Source of the DNA: Cellulomonas chitinilytica
Lineage (GTDB): Bacteria > Actinomycetota > Actinomycetes > Actinomycetales > Cellulomonadaceae
Assembly (NCBI RefSeq): GCF_016862675.1
Contig: NZ_BONK01000019.1
Location: 1-64,000 of the forward strand
Reading direction: 5' to 3'
Length of the DNA: 64,000 nt
The notes under the pieces are model-generated. The model saw nothing but the letters and a program-made list of their open reading frames with translations. It was not told the DNA's origin and did no database searches. Below, piece after piece: positions 22,410 to 31,004 of the stretch. Each line of letters begins with the position of its first letter. Position 1 is the stretch's first letter. The position numbers were made by a program, and so were the translations under genes.

Positions 22410-25280
22410 TCAGGGCATCGGGACGGCGGGTGTCGGGGCCGTCGTGGCGGCCGGCTCCGACGGGTCCACCGTCGCGGCCGGCGCGGCGGGCGCCTCGCTG
22501 CGGGCCCGCACGGGGCTCACGGCCTCCTGCGTCGTGAGCGTGGGCGCCTTCGGGAGACGGCGCCGCATGAGGACCTTGTCGACCTCCGCGACGATCGGCA
22601 GGACGAGCGCCAGGCCGAGGGCGGTCGCCCACTGGCCGCCGTTCAGCTCCTGCGTCGTGAGCCACTGCTGCAGGAAGTCGAGCTCGGTCGCGAGCCACAT
22701 GAGCAGCGCCGGGATGGACAGCACCTTGACCGCCGTGAGCAGCGGCGGCACCAGGCCGGACTCGGGCTCGCGCCGCAGCACCACGCCGGAGAACGTGCTG
22801 CCCAGCCCCATCACCACGAACGCCATGGTCATCGACACGGACGGCGTGTCCGCGGACGGCTCGTCGGGCCCGGCGACGAGCGGGATGAGCGTCACCACCA
22901 TGAGCACGAGGCCGTACAGGAGCCAGCGGCTGATCGCGTGCCGGTTGCTGATGCCCTGCTTCGGGTCCCGGGGCGGCCGGTTCATGATCTCGGGGCCGAC
23001 GGGGTCGAGCATGATCGCGATGACGGGCGCGACGCAGACGAAGAAGTTGAGGAACAGCACCATCATCGGCGTCAGCGCGACGCCCCCGTTGAGGTCGGTG
23101 ATGCTCGCGACGAGGAACAGCGTGACGAGGCCGATGAGCTGGCTCATCTGGAACCGGATGTACGCGGTGATCTTCTGGTAGATGCTGCGGCCGAGCTCGA
23201 CGGCGTGCACGAGCGTCGAGAAGTTGTCGTCGGTGAGCACGAGCCGCGCGGCCTGCTTGGTCACCTCGCTGCCCGAGCCCATGGCGACGCCGATGTCGGC
23301 CTGCTTGATGGCGGCTGCGTCGTTGACGGCGTCGCCGGTCATCGCGACGACGAGGCCCTGCGACTGCATGAGCTGCACGATCCGCAGCTTGTCCTCGGGC
23401 GTCACGCGGCCGAACACGTGCAGGTTCGGCAGCCGTGCGAGGAGCTCGTCGTCGGTGAGCCGCGCGAGCTCGGCACCGCTGATCGCACCGCCCGGCAGCC
23501 CCAGGTCCGCACCGATGGCGCCGGCGGTGACGGCGTGGTCGCCGGTGATCATCCGCACGGAGATCCCGGCCTTGTGCGCGATCTCGACGGACACCTTCGC
23601 GGACGGCCGCAGCGGGTCGACGATGCCGACCATGCCGACGAACACGAGGTCCTCGACGTACGACATCGGGTCCGCGACGATCAGCGCCTCGTCCTTCGGC
23701 GTGAGGATCCGCACGGCGAACGCGAGCGTCCGCAGCCCGCTCTTCGCGAGGCGCTCCTGCTCGGCGTCGATGTCCGCCCGCAGCTGCTCGATGCCCACGA
23801 ACTGCCCCGGCGCGGCCAGCGCGCGCGTGCACCGCTGGAGCACCACGTCGGGCCCGCCCTTGACGACCTCGACGAGCGAGTGCTCGCCGCGCCACGGCAT
23901 CCAGTGCGCGGTCGCCATGAACTTGTACGCCGAGTCGAACGGCACCGCCGCGACCCGCGGCCAGGTGCGCCGGCTCTCGGCGGCGTCGACGCCGAGCTTG
24001 GCGGCCAGCACCACGAGCGCGGCCTCGGTCGGGTCGCCGATCACGTCGCCCGTGTCCGACACCGTCGCGTCGCTCGCGAGGCACAGCCCGTACGCGAGCG
24101 GCGTCAGGTCCGGCACCTCGGCACCGACCGGCCCGAGGATGCGGCCGACCTTGTCGTACCCGGCGCCCTCGACCGTGTAGTGCCGGCCGCCCAGCCACAG
24201 GGCGGTCACGGTCATCTGGTTGAGGGTGAGCGTCCCGGTCTTGTCGGAGTTGATCGCGCTCGTCGCCCCGAGCGTCTCGACGTCGGACAGGTTCGCGACG
24301 ATCGCCTTCGCGGCGGCGAGCTGCTTCGCGCCGTACGCGAGCATCGCCTGCACGAACGTCGGCAGGCCCGTCGGGATGGCGGAGATCGCGACGGCCGTCG
24401 CGAGGAACAGCAGGTCGCCGATCGAGTCGCCGCGGACCAGCCCGATGACGACGATGAGGGCGACCGCCGACCAGGCGATCGCGCCGAGCACCTTCGTCAG
24501 GGAGTCGAGCTCCTTCTGCAGCGGCGACTTCGTCTTCTCGACGGACGAGAGCAGGGTCGCGATGTGGCCGATCTGCGTCGACATCCCCGTCGACGTGACC
24601 AGCAGCGTCCCCGTGCCGCGCGTCACCGCGGTGTTCTGGAACGCCATGTTGTCCCGGTCGCCCAACGCCACGTCCTCGTCCGCGAGCGGCTCGGTGGCCT
24701 TGCCGATCGGGGCGCTCTCCCCCGTGAGGGCCGCCTCCTGCGTCTCCATCGTGGCCGTCCGCACGAGCCGTCCGTCGGCCGGCACGATGTCGCCGGCCTC
24801 GAGCTCGACGACGTCGCCCGGCACGAGCTGGCTCGCCGGGATCTGCACGAGGACGCCGTCCCGCACCACCTTGCTCGTCGGCTCCTGCATGGTCGCGAGG
24901 GCGTCGACGCTCTTGCGCGCCTGCAGCTCCTGACGGGTGCCGATGACGACGTTGATGAGCACGAGGAACGCGACGATCGCCGCCGTGGAGCCCTGCCCGA
25001 TCGCGACGCTCACCACCGCGACGGCGACGAGCATGAGGTTCATCGGGTCCCGCAGCTGCGTGAGCAGCACCGCCCACACCGACGGCGGCGCCTGCGCGGT
25101 GAGGGTGTTCGCGCCGTACTGCCGCTGCCGCTTGCCCACCTCCGCGGCGTCCAGCCCCTGCTCGGGGTTGGTGCCGAGCGCGCGGGCGACCTCGACGGAG
25201 GACAGCGCCCACCATCGGGTGTCGTTCCCGGGAGCACCAGGAGGCGCTGCTGCGACGACCTGCGACGGCGACTGAGCCAC
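22410..25280 (-). CDS. P-type cation-transporting ATPase (P2-like) with altered M4 motif
   Basis: 956 residues from a GTG. Order: N-terminal cation-ATPase domain (about 25-70), actuator with TGES (186-189), transmembrane helices, phosphorylation motif DKTGT (Asp346), nucleotide-binding domain, GDAVNDAAAIKQADIG hinge and six C-terminal helices. This is the layout of Ca2+, Na+ or Mg2+ pumps. In helix 4 the usual PEGL is PTGLP (Thr304 replaces the ion-ligand Glu), so the transported ion cannot be assigned. An ACCC-N5-GGGTGA box lies 86 bp upstream. It is transcribed toward the peptide operon, 134 bp away. Confidence 0.9.
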   Translation of the reverse strand: MAQSPSQVVAAAPPGAPGNDTRWWALSSVEVARALGTNPEQGLDAAEVGKRQRQYGANTLTAQAPPSVWAVLLTQLRDPMNLMLVAVAVVSVAIGQGSTAAIVAFLVLINVVIGTRQELQARKSVDALATMQEPTSKVVRDGVLVQIPASQLVPGDVVELEAGDIVPADGRLVRTATMETQEAALTGESAPIGKATEPLADEDVALGDRDNMAFQNTAVTRGTGTLLVTSTGMSTQIGHIATLLSSVEKTKSPLQKELDSLTKVLGAIAWSAVALIVVIGLVRGDSIGDLLFLATAVAISAIPTGLPTFVQAMLAYGAKQLAAAKAIVANLSDVETLGATSAINSDKTGTLTLNQMTVTALWLGGRHYTVEGAGYDKVGRILGPVGAEVPDLTPLAYGLCLASDATVSDTGDVIGDPTEAALVVLAAKLGVDAAESRRTWPRVAAVPFDSAYKFMATAHWMPWRGEHSLVEVVKGGPDVVLQRCTRALAAPGQFVGIEQLRADIDAEQERLAKSGLRTLAFAVRILTPKDEALIVADPMSYVEDLVFVGMVGIVDPLRPSAKVSVEIAHKAGISVRMITGDHAVTAGAIGADLGLPGGAISGAELARLTDDELLARLPNLHVFGRVTPEDKLRIVQLMQSQGLVVAMTGDAVNDAAAIKQADIGVAMGSGSEVTKQAARLVLTDDNFSTLVHAVELGRSIYQKITAYIRFQMSQLIGLVTLFLVASITDLNGGVALTPMMVLFLNFFVCVAPVIAIMLDPVGPEIMNRPPRDPKQGISNRHAISRWLLYGLVLMVVTLIPLVAGPDEPSADTPSVSMTMAFVVMGLGSTFSGVVLRREPESGLVPPLLTAVKVLSIPALLMWLATELDFLQQWLTTQELNGGQWATALGLALVLPIVAEVDKVLMRRRLPKAPTLTTQEAVSPVRARSEAPAAPAATVDPSEPAATTAPTPAVPMP

Positions 25281-25367
25281 GGGATACCCCCGAACGTCGG
25301 CCCGGGATGACCGGGATGTGGCGCCTTGTCCTCACGTCACCGTAGCAACGCCCCTCCAGGGCGCCTC

Positions 25368-25382
25368 ACCCGGGGCGGGTGA
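25368..25382 (-). promoter_or_regulatory. ACCC-N5-GGGTG box upstream of the P-type ATPase
   Basis: On the minus strand ACCCGCCCCGGGTGAGG, 86 bp before the ATPase start. It differs by one base from the box at 35002. It also forms a weak 6-bp hairpin after the LuxR gene. Confidence 0.5.
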
Positions 25383-25401
25383 CCCGCGACCGGCCGGACC
25401 G

Positions 25402-28095
25402 TCAGGGCAGAAGGCCCAGGTCACGGCCGCGCCGGACGGCTCCGCGGCGCGTCGTGACGTCGAGCTTGCGGAACACCGACTTGAGGTGTGCCTTGACGGT
25501 GTTCACCGACACGAACAGCTCGCCGGCGATCTCGGCGTTGCTCTGCATCGTCGCGAGCGCGGTGAGGATCACCAGCTCCCGGTCGGTCAGCGCCATGACC
25601 AGCGGTGTCGGCTCGGTGACCGGCGCCCCGCGGCCGAGGTGCCCGCCGATGGCCACGGCGAGCTCGTCGCTCCGGCGCGCGACGGCACGGTCGACCGCGC
25701 TGCGCAGCGGCGCCGGCCCACGGACGACGAACGGCTGCACCAGCCGGGCGTCGGCGGCCTCGTCGAGCGCCTGCCGCGTCCACGCGTCCGCCCCGGCCGT
25801 GTCGCCGACGAGCTCGGCGGTGCCCGCGAGCACGAGCAGCGCCTCGACCCGGGTCAGCGGCAGCAGGTCGACGCCCGCCGCGAGCACCTCGCGCGCGGCG
25901 GCGACGGCCGCCGTCACGTCGTGCCGCGCGAGCGCGGTCCTGGCCTGGCACACCAGCAGCACCTCGCGCGTGGTCCGCGCCGGCGGCGACAGCAGGTCGG
26001 GCCGCTGGTCGTGCGTGAGGGCGTGCACCGCCAGGTCGGTCGCCGCCCGCGCGAGCAGGTCGCCCGCGACCGGCGGCAGCGGGACGTCGGTCGCGTCCCG
26101 GCACGCCTGCTCGAACGCCACCCGCGCGGCCCGGATCCGACCCGACGCCACGGCGACCCGCACCTGCAGCGCGTGCAGCGCGACCAGCAGGACGGGCTCG
26201 TCGCCGCCGACGTCGGCCGCGAACCCGTACGCGAGCGTGCGGTCGGCACCGTGCCAGTCACCCCGCACGAGCGCGGCCAGCGCGGACGCCGCGTAGGCGG
26301 GGCGCAGGTGCTCGTAGCCCTGCCACCCGGCGTTCTCGGCGAGCACCAGGGTGCCGTCGGCGCGGCGCGCGGCGTCGTCGTACCGGCCGTCGATCGCGTC
26401 GCACAGCGCGAGGTACGCGTGGCCGTTGAGCGTCGTGAGGCTCGCGACCGTCGGGTCGACGTCGCGCAGCATCCGGTCGAGCTCGGCGCGCGCGAGGTCG
26501 ACGTCGCCCTCCCAGCACAGGCCGGTGGCCCGCAGGTCGTGCACCCACGTGCCGTAGTGCTCGAACGCGGGGAACGGCCACGCCGTCCCGTCCAGGACGC
26601 GGGTGGCCGCCGTGGCCGCCGACACCGTGCCCGGCAGGTCGCCACGACCGAGCGCGACGTGCGCGGCCAGGATCTCGACGAGGACGTCCGCGGCGGCACG
26701 GTGCTCGACGGGCAGCTCGTCGAGCAGCGCACGGGCTCGCCGCACGTGCAGGTGCCCGGCCGGGATCCGTCCCCGCACGCACGCGTCCGTCGCGGCGCAC
26801 AGCTCCAGCAGCGCCGACTGCGGGGCGTCCACGAACGGCACCCGTCGCGCCGCCGAGAGCACCGCCTCCCGCTGCGGCCCGGCCACGAGCGCCGCACCCG
26901 CCTCGACGAAGATCTCGCCGAACAGGTCCCACGACCCGGCCGAGGCGGCGTGGTCGAGCGCGTGCAACGGGTCGCCGTGGACGACGAGCCACCGGGCGGC
27001 CCGCACGTGCGCGTCCCGGAAACCGGCCGGGTCCTCGAACCGCAAGGTCCCCATCAGCATGTCCCGCAGCAGCGGGTGGTACCTGTAGCCCCCGCCCAGC
27101 GGGGTCACGAAGTCGTTCGACGCGACGAGCTCCGCCAGGTACCGGTGCGCGGGGGCGCCGGGCACGATCGCCTCGGCCAGCTCCGGCGTGAGCGTCGTCG
27201 CGACGCTCGTGCGGACCAGGAAGTCGCGGACCTCGGGCTTCTGCGCGGCCAGCACCTCCTCCAGCAGGTACTCGCCGACCGCCCGGTCCGGGTCCGGCAG
27301 ACCCGTCGGCGTGCCCGTGCGGGGGTCCGCGGGCTGCCGCAGCCCGAGCCGCACACCCACCGGCCAGCCCTCCGTGCGGTCGAGCAGCACCCGGCTCCCC
27401 GCGGCGGACAGCGGCACCTGCTCCGCGGCGGCCAGGGCCTGGACCTCCTGCGCGTCGAAGGCCAGGTGCTCGGCGCGGACGTGGTCGACGCGCCCGTCGA
27501 GCGACATCCGTTGCAGCGTCAGCGGCGGGTCCGCCCGCGTGACGACGACGACGTGCAGCGGCAGCGCGTACCGGACGAGGTCGCCGACGGCCGCGAGCGC
27601 CTGCGGGTCGTGCACCACCTGGAAGTCGTCGAGCACCAGGACGACCTGCTCGGCGAGCTGCTCGAGCAGGTGCAGCAGCCGCGTCGCGAACGGCGCGGTC
27701 ACGGTCGGCGGGACCCGGAGCCGCATCAGCTCGTGCTCGGCCGGCACGGCGCCGCTCGCCCGCACGGCCTCCACGACGCGCAACCAGACGGCGCTCGGCG
27801 TGTCGTCGCGCGGCTCCAGCACGACCCAGGCCGTCCGGACGTCACGGTGCCGGCACCAGGACGCGACGGCCGTCGTCTTCCCCCAGCCCGCGCCCGCCGC
27901 CACGACCGTGAGCCGGTGCGTGAGGACCCCGTCCAGCCGGGCCTCCACGCGGGCCCGCGTGATCGCCCCCGCGGGCGCGGGGACCGTCGAGGTCCGCGCA
28001 CGCCCCCCACCGCCGCTCGCCCATCCCACCCTGCCGGAGACGGAGAACTCAGCGGCGCCGGACGGTCGGCCAGGAGCCGGCCCGACGGTGGCCAT
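25402..28095 (-). CDS. MalT-like LuxR-family regulator (STAND ATPase)
   Basis: 897 residues. Walker A GAGWGKTT (68-75) and Walker B LVLDDFQVV mark a STAND NTPase; a long helical TPR-like middle (about 330-800) follows. The C-terminal LuxR HTH reads LTDRELVILTALATMQSNAEIAGELFVSVNTVKAHLKSVFRKL. This is the MalT plan: ligand and ATP binding drive oligomerisation and promoter activation. The ATG has no ribosome binding site; TAGTCT lies 6 nt upstream, pointing to a leaderless mRNA, and the ACCC box 28119-28133 sits over its -35 position. It is divergent from the DUF6325 gene and is the best local candidate to bind the boxes. Confidence 0.9.
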   Translation of the reverse strand: MATVGPAPGRPSGAAEFSVSGRVGWASGGGGRARTSTVPAPAGAITRARVEARLDGVLTHRLTVVAAGAGWGKTTAVASWCRHRDVRTAWVVLEPRDDTPSAVWLRVVEAVRASGAVPAEHELMRLRVPPTVTAPFATRLLHLLEQLAEQVVLVLDDFQVVHDPQALAAVGDLVRYALPLHVVVVTRADPPLTLQRMSLDGRVDHVRAEHLAFDAQEVQALAAAEQVPLSAAGSRVLLDRTEGWPVGVRLGLRQPADPRTGTPTGLPDPDRAVGEYLLEEVLAAQKPEVRDFLVRTSVATTLTPELAEAIVPGAPAHRYLAELVASNDFVTPLGGGYRYHPLLRDMLMGTLRFEDPAGFRDAHVRAARWLVVHGDPLHALDHAASAGSWDLFGEIFVEAGAALVAGPQREAVLSAARRVPFVDAPQSALLELCAATDACVRGRIPAGHLHVRRARALLDELPVEHRAAADVLVEILAAHVALGRGDLPGTVSAATAATRVLDGTAWPFPAFEHYGTWVHDLRATGLCWEGDVDLARAELDRMLRDVDPTVASLTTLNGHAYLALCDAIDGRYDDAARRADGTLVLAENAGWQGYEHLRPAYAASALAALVRGDWHGADRTLAYGFAADVGGDEPVLLVALHALQVRVAVASGRIRAARVAFEQACRDATDVPLPPVAGDLLARAATDLAVHALTHDQRPDLLSPPARTTREVLLVCQARTALARHDVTAAVAAAREVLAAGVDLLPLTRVEALLVLAGTAELVGDTAGADAWTRQALDEAADARLVQPFVVRGPAPLRSAVDRAVARRSDELAVAIGGHLGRGAPVTEPTPLVMALTDRELVILTALATMQSNAEIAGELFVSVNTVKAHLKSVFRKLDVTTRRGAVRRGRDLGLLP

Positions 28096-28118
28096 ATCGG
28101 GAGACTAGCCACACCAGT

Positions 28119-28133
28119 ACCCATTTCGGGTGA
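28119..28133. promoter_or_regulatory. ACCC-N5-GGGTG box between LuxR and DUF6325 genes
   Basis: ACCCATTTCGGGTGA, 54 bp before the + strand start at 28187 and overlapping the predicted -35 of the minus-strand LuxR gene. This intergenic stretch is A/T-richer than its surroundings. Confidence 0.5.
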
Positions 28134-28186
28134 TGAGGACCGTCGACGCGTGAGTGAACACTTTCGGCACCGGCACTGGAGGTGTG

Positions 28187-29158
28187 ATGCCCGCGCAACC
28201 CGTCGAGGTGACCGTGCTCGGCACGCTTCCGGCGCGGTCGGTGCTCCGCCTGCGGGCCCACGGCGTCCGGGACGCCCACCGGCAGACCGTCGTGCACGGC
28301 ACCGTCCGGGACACCGCTGCGCTGCTCGGCCTCGTCGAGCAGGCGCACGCGCTCGGGCTCGACGTCGTCGGCGTCCGGCGCACCACGCCGGTCGGGCGGC
28401 GGACCGACGGGATGGGCGTGGCGCTCGTGGTCGCGGGCGGGGTCGGTGACGTGCTGCTGTCGATGCTCGACCACCTGCAGGACCGGCAGCGCCTGCGCTG
28501 CACGGCGCTCACCGTGCGCCAGGACGCGTTCGACGAGGTCCTGGCGTGGCTGCGGGCCCACTCCGTCGCGGTCCTCACCACCGCGGCGCCACTACCACCC
28601 GTCACGGGTGATGCCTCCGACGACGCCGCTGGCGACGCTGAGGAGGCGACGGGACGAGCCGCACGGGCCACGGCGCGGACGAGCGCGGTGCCGGCTGACG
28701 AGGAGGACGACGTGACCGACCAGGACGACTCGCGAGACCTCGGACCCATCGACTACCTGGTGGTCGAGTTCCCGCACAACAAGCTCGACGGCACCGCGTT
28801 CCCGCTGCTCATCGACCTCGTGGACCGCGGCATCATCCGCATCCTCGACCTCGTCTTCGTCGAGAAGCAGGACGGCACCGTCCGCGCGCTCCAGATGCAC
28901 GAGGCCGCCGAGGGCGGCGGCGAGACCGACCTGTCGATCTTCGAGGGCGCCGCGTCAGGGCTGCTCGGGGACGACGACGTCGCGGAGGCCGCCGCCGCGC
29001 TCGAGGACGGCTCCGCCGCCGCGATCCTCGTGTACGAGAACGCGTGGGCCGGACCGTTCGCCGCGGCCCTGCGCCGCGGAGGCGGCCAGCTCGTCGCGAC
29101 CGGCCGGATCCCCGTGCAGTCGATCCTCGCGGCCCTCGACGACCTCGACGAGAGCTGA
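28187..29158 (+). CDS. DUF6325-domain protein with unusual N-terminal extension
   Basis: 323 residues from an ATG with GGAGG 4 bases upstream. The C-terminal 140 residues (LGPIDYLVVEFPHNKLDGTAF, RGIIRILDLVFVEKQDGTV, AAILVYENAWAGPFAAALRR) form a DUF6325-like domain usually encoded alone. The first 135 residues resemble a small ACT-like domain (SVLRLRAHGVRDAHRQTVVHG) joined by an acidic Ala/Asp/Glu linker. Alternatively two genes share a frame: a GTG at 28711 with GAGGAGG upstream would start a normal-length DUF6325 protein, and an ACCC box lies 100 bp before it. No biochemical role is known for DUF6325. Confidence 0.7.
   Translation: MPAQPVEVTVLGTLPARSVLRLRAHGVRDAHRQTVVHGTVRDTAALLGLVEQAHALGLDVVGVRRTTPVGRRTDGMGVALVVAGGVGDVLLSMLDHLQDRQRLRCTALTVRQDAFDEVLAWLRAHSVAVLTTAAPLPPVTGDASDDAAGDAEEATGRAARATARTSAVPADEEDDVTDQDDSRDLGPIDYLVVEFPHNKLDGTAFPLLIDLVDRGIIRILDLVFVEKQDGTVRALQMHEAAEGGGETDLSIFEGAASGLLGDDDVAEAAAALEDGSAAAILVYENAWAGPFAAALRRGGGQLVATGRIPVQSILAALDDLDES
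28597..28611 (+). promoter_or_regulatory. ACCC-N5-GGGTG box inside the DUF6325 fusion gene
   Basis: ACCCGTCACGGGTGATG, in the linker-coding part, 100 bp before the internal GTG at 28711. It suggests an internal promoter for a short DUF6325 protein. Confidence 0.4.
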
Positions 29159-29202
29159 ACCCTTCATCGTCACGAGCACGCACCTGCCAGGAGGAGGACA
29201 CC

Positions 29203-29550
29203 ATGCCGGGTCTCATCCGCGGGGTCGCCCGCACCGCCGTCGTCGCCGGGACCGCGAGCGCCGTCTCGGGCCGCGTGCAGCGCCGCCAGCAGGGACGCTG
29301 GGCCGCGCAGGACGCCGCCGCGGCCGGCTACCCGCCGCCGCAGCAGTCGTACGCGCAGCCGTCCTACTCCCCGCCGCCGCCCCCGCCGCCCACGTACGCG
29401 CAGCCGGTGTACGTGGAGGCCCCGGCACCCGAGGGGCCTGACATGGACACGAAGATCGCGCACCTCAAGCAGCTCGCCGAGCTCCGCGACCAGGGGGTCC
29501 TCACGCACGCCGAGTTCGAGGCGCAGAAGGCGCAGATCCTCGCGAGCTGA
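29203..29550 (+). CDS. SHOCT-domain protein
   Basis: 115 residues: hydrophobic/basic N-terminus (GLIRGVARTAVVAGTASAVSG), a Gln/Arg stretch, a Tyr/Pro/Gln-rich low-complexity linker (about 42-78), and a C-terminal SHOCT domain (DTKIAHLKQLAELRDQGVLTHAEFEAQKAQIL). SHOCT domains are short helical oligomerisation modules. AGGAGGAGG precedes the ATG. It follows the DUF6325 gene by 44 bp and is probably co-transcribed. DUF6325 and SHOCT genes are often neighbours in actinobacteria, without a known function. Confidence 0.85.
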   Translation: MPGLIRGVARTAVVAGTASAVSGRVQRRQQGRWAAQDAAAAGYPPPQQSYAQPSYSPPPPPPPTYAQPVYVEAPAPEGPDMDTKIAHLKQLAELRDQGVLTHAEFEAQKAQILAS

Positions 29551-29640
29551 CCGCGCCACCCTGACGGCCACCGTTCCCGGTGGACGGGCGGCCGGCGGCC
29601 CGCCTCGACATCGTCCGCCCCAGCGAGCGACAGGGTGACG

Positions 29641-30984
29641 ATGGACGTCTCGTTCGTGCTCGAAGCGGTCGTCGTCCTCGCGGCGATCGTCATGGGGACG
29701 CGCTCCGGCGGCGTCGGGGTCGGTGTGTGGGGCGGCCTCGGCGTCGCCGTCCTCGTGTTCGTGTTCGGGGAGCGGCCCGGGGAGCCGCCGATCGACGCGC
29801 TGCTCATCATCCTGTCGGTCGTCACCGCCGCGTCGCTCATGCAGGCCGCGGGCGGCATCGACTGGATGGTGCAGGTGGCCGCCCGGGTCATCCAGGCCCA
29901 CCCGCGGCAGATCACGGTCCTGGCACCGCTGACGGCGTTCGCGTTCTCCATCGGGTCCGGGACGGGCAACATCCTGTACCCGCTGCTGCCCGTCATCTAC
30001 GACGTGTCGTACCGGAACCACATCCGGCCGTCGCGGCCGCTCACCGTGTCCGTCGTGCAGTCCGGGATGGCGCTGGCCGCGTCCCCGGTGTCCGCGGCGA
30101 TGGCCGCGATGCTCACGCTGACCGACGTCGCGCCGTACGACTTCGGGCTCGCGCAGATCCTGTCCATCACGATCCCCGCGGCGCTCGCGGGCATCGTGGT
30201 GACCGCGCTCGTCGTGGGGCGGATGGGCAAGGACCTCGACGACGACCCGGAGATCCAGGAGCGGATCCGCTCCGGGGCGCTGCCCGACCCGGACGCCGCC
30301 GGTGAGACCGTCGAGCTGACCTCGACGACGGCCGGGCGCAACTCCGCGATCGTGTTCCTGCTGGGTGTCCTCGCGATCGTCGCGTTCGGGCTGTTCCCGG
30401 ACCTGCGGCCGTCGTTCGCCGAGGAGGGCGGCGAGGCGGTGCCGATCGACATGACGACGACCATCGAGCTCGTCATGTTCACCGTCGGCGTGCTGATCAT
30501 CCTCATCGGCCGGCCGAAGCTCAGCGAGGTGCCGAGCACGTCGGTGTTCAAGAGCGGTCTCGTCGCCGCGATCGCCCTGTTCGGCATCGCGTGGCTGACC
30601 GCGACGTTCATCGCGGCCCACGAGGAGTACATCGTCTCGACCGTCGGCGCCTGGGTCACCGACTGGCGGTTCATCTTCGCGGTGGCCGTGTTCCTCGTCG
30701 CGGCCCTCACCACCAGCCAGTCGACCGCCACCCGCACGATCGTGCCGATCGGCCTGGCCGTCGGGCTGTCGCCCGCGCTCGTCACCGGCATGTGGGCCGG
30801 TGCGCTCAACGGCATCTACACGCTGCCGGCCAACGGCACGCAGATCGCCGCCGCGAACTTCGACCTCACCGGGTCGACGAAGCTCGGCGGCAAGCTGCTC
30901 GACCACTCGTTCTTCGTCCCGATGCTCGTCATGAGCGCGGTGTCGATCGGCGTCGGCGCGCTCATCGCCGTCGTCCTGTACTGA
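29641..30984 (+). CDS. Anaerobic C4-dicarboxylate transporter-like (Dcu family) membrane protein
   Basis: 447 residues with about eleven membrane segments. Dcu signatures: PPIDALLIILSVVTAASLMQAAGGIDWMV, TAFAFSIGSGTGNILYPLLPVIYDV and the later GLSPALVTGMWAGALNGIYTLP, with paired hairpin-like G-S/T-G-N loops. DcuA/B carriers exchange fumarate, succinate, malate or aspartate under low oxygen. The ATG at 29641 has AGGG 7 bases upstream; a GTG two codons earlier is too close to it. The next gene, an M20 peptidase, starts 20 bp after the stop and may supply amino or dicarboxylic acids. Confidence 0.85.
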   Translation: MDVSFVLEAVVVLAAIVMGTRSGGVGVGVWGGLGVAVLVFVFGERPGEPPIDALLIILSVVTAASLMQAAGGIDWMVQVAARVIQAHPRQITVLAPLTAFAFSIGSGTGNILYPLLPVIYDVSYRNHIRPSRPLTVSVVQSGMALAASPVSAAMAAMLTLTDVAPYDFGLAQILSITIPAALAGIVVTALVVGRMGKDLDDDPEIQERIRSGALPDPDAAGETVELTSTTAGRNSAIVFLLGVLAIVAFGLFPDLRPSFAEEGGEAVPIDMTTTIELVMFTVGVLIILIGRPKLSEVPSTSVFKSGLVAAIALFGIAWLTATFIAAHEEYIVSTVGAWVTDWRFIFAVAVFLVAALTTSQSTATRTIVPIGLAVGLSPALVTGMWAGALNGIYTLPANGTQIAAANFDLTGSTKLGGKLLDHSFFVPMLVMSAVSIGVGALIAVVLY

Positions 30985-31004
30985 TCCCTTCCTGGAGGTA
31001 GGCC

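Noticed and set aside
22281..25310. 1009-codon open frame on the + strand opposite the P-type ATPase
   Set aside because: Antisense shadow of a GC-rich gene: Arg/Gly/His-rich, no domain, no RBS. The ATPase on the other strand has every family motif.
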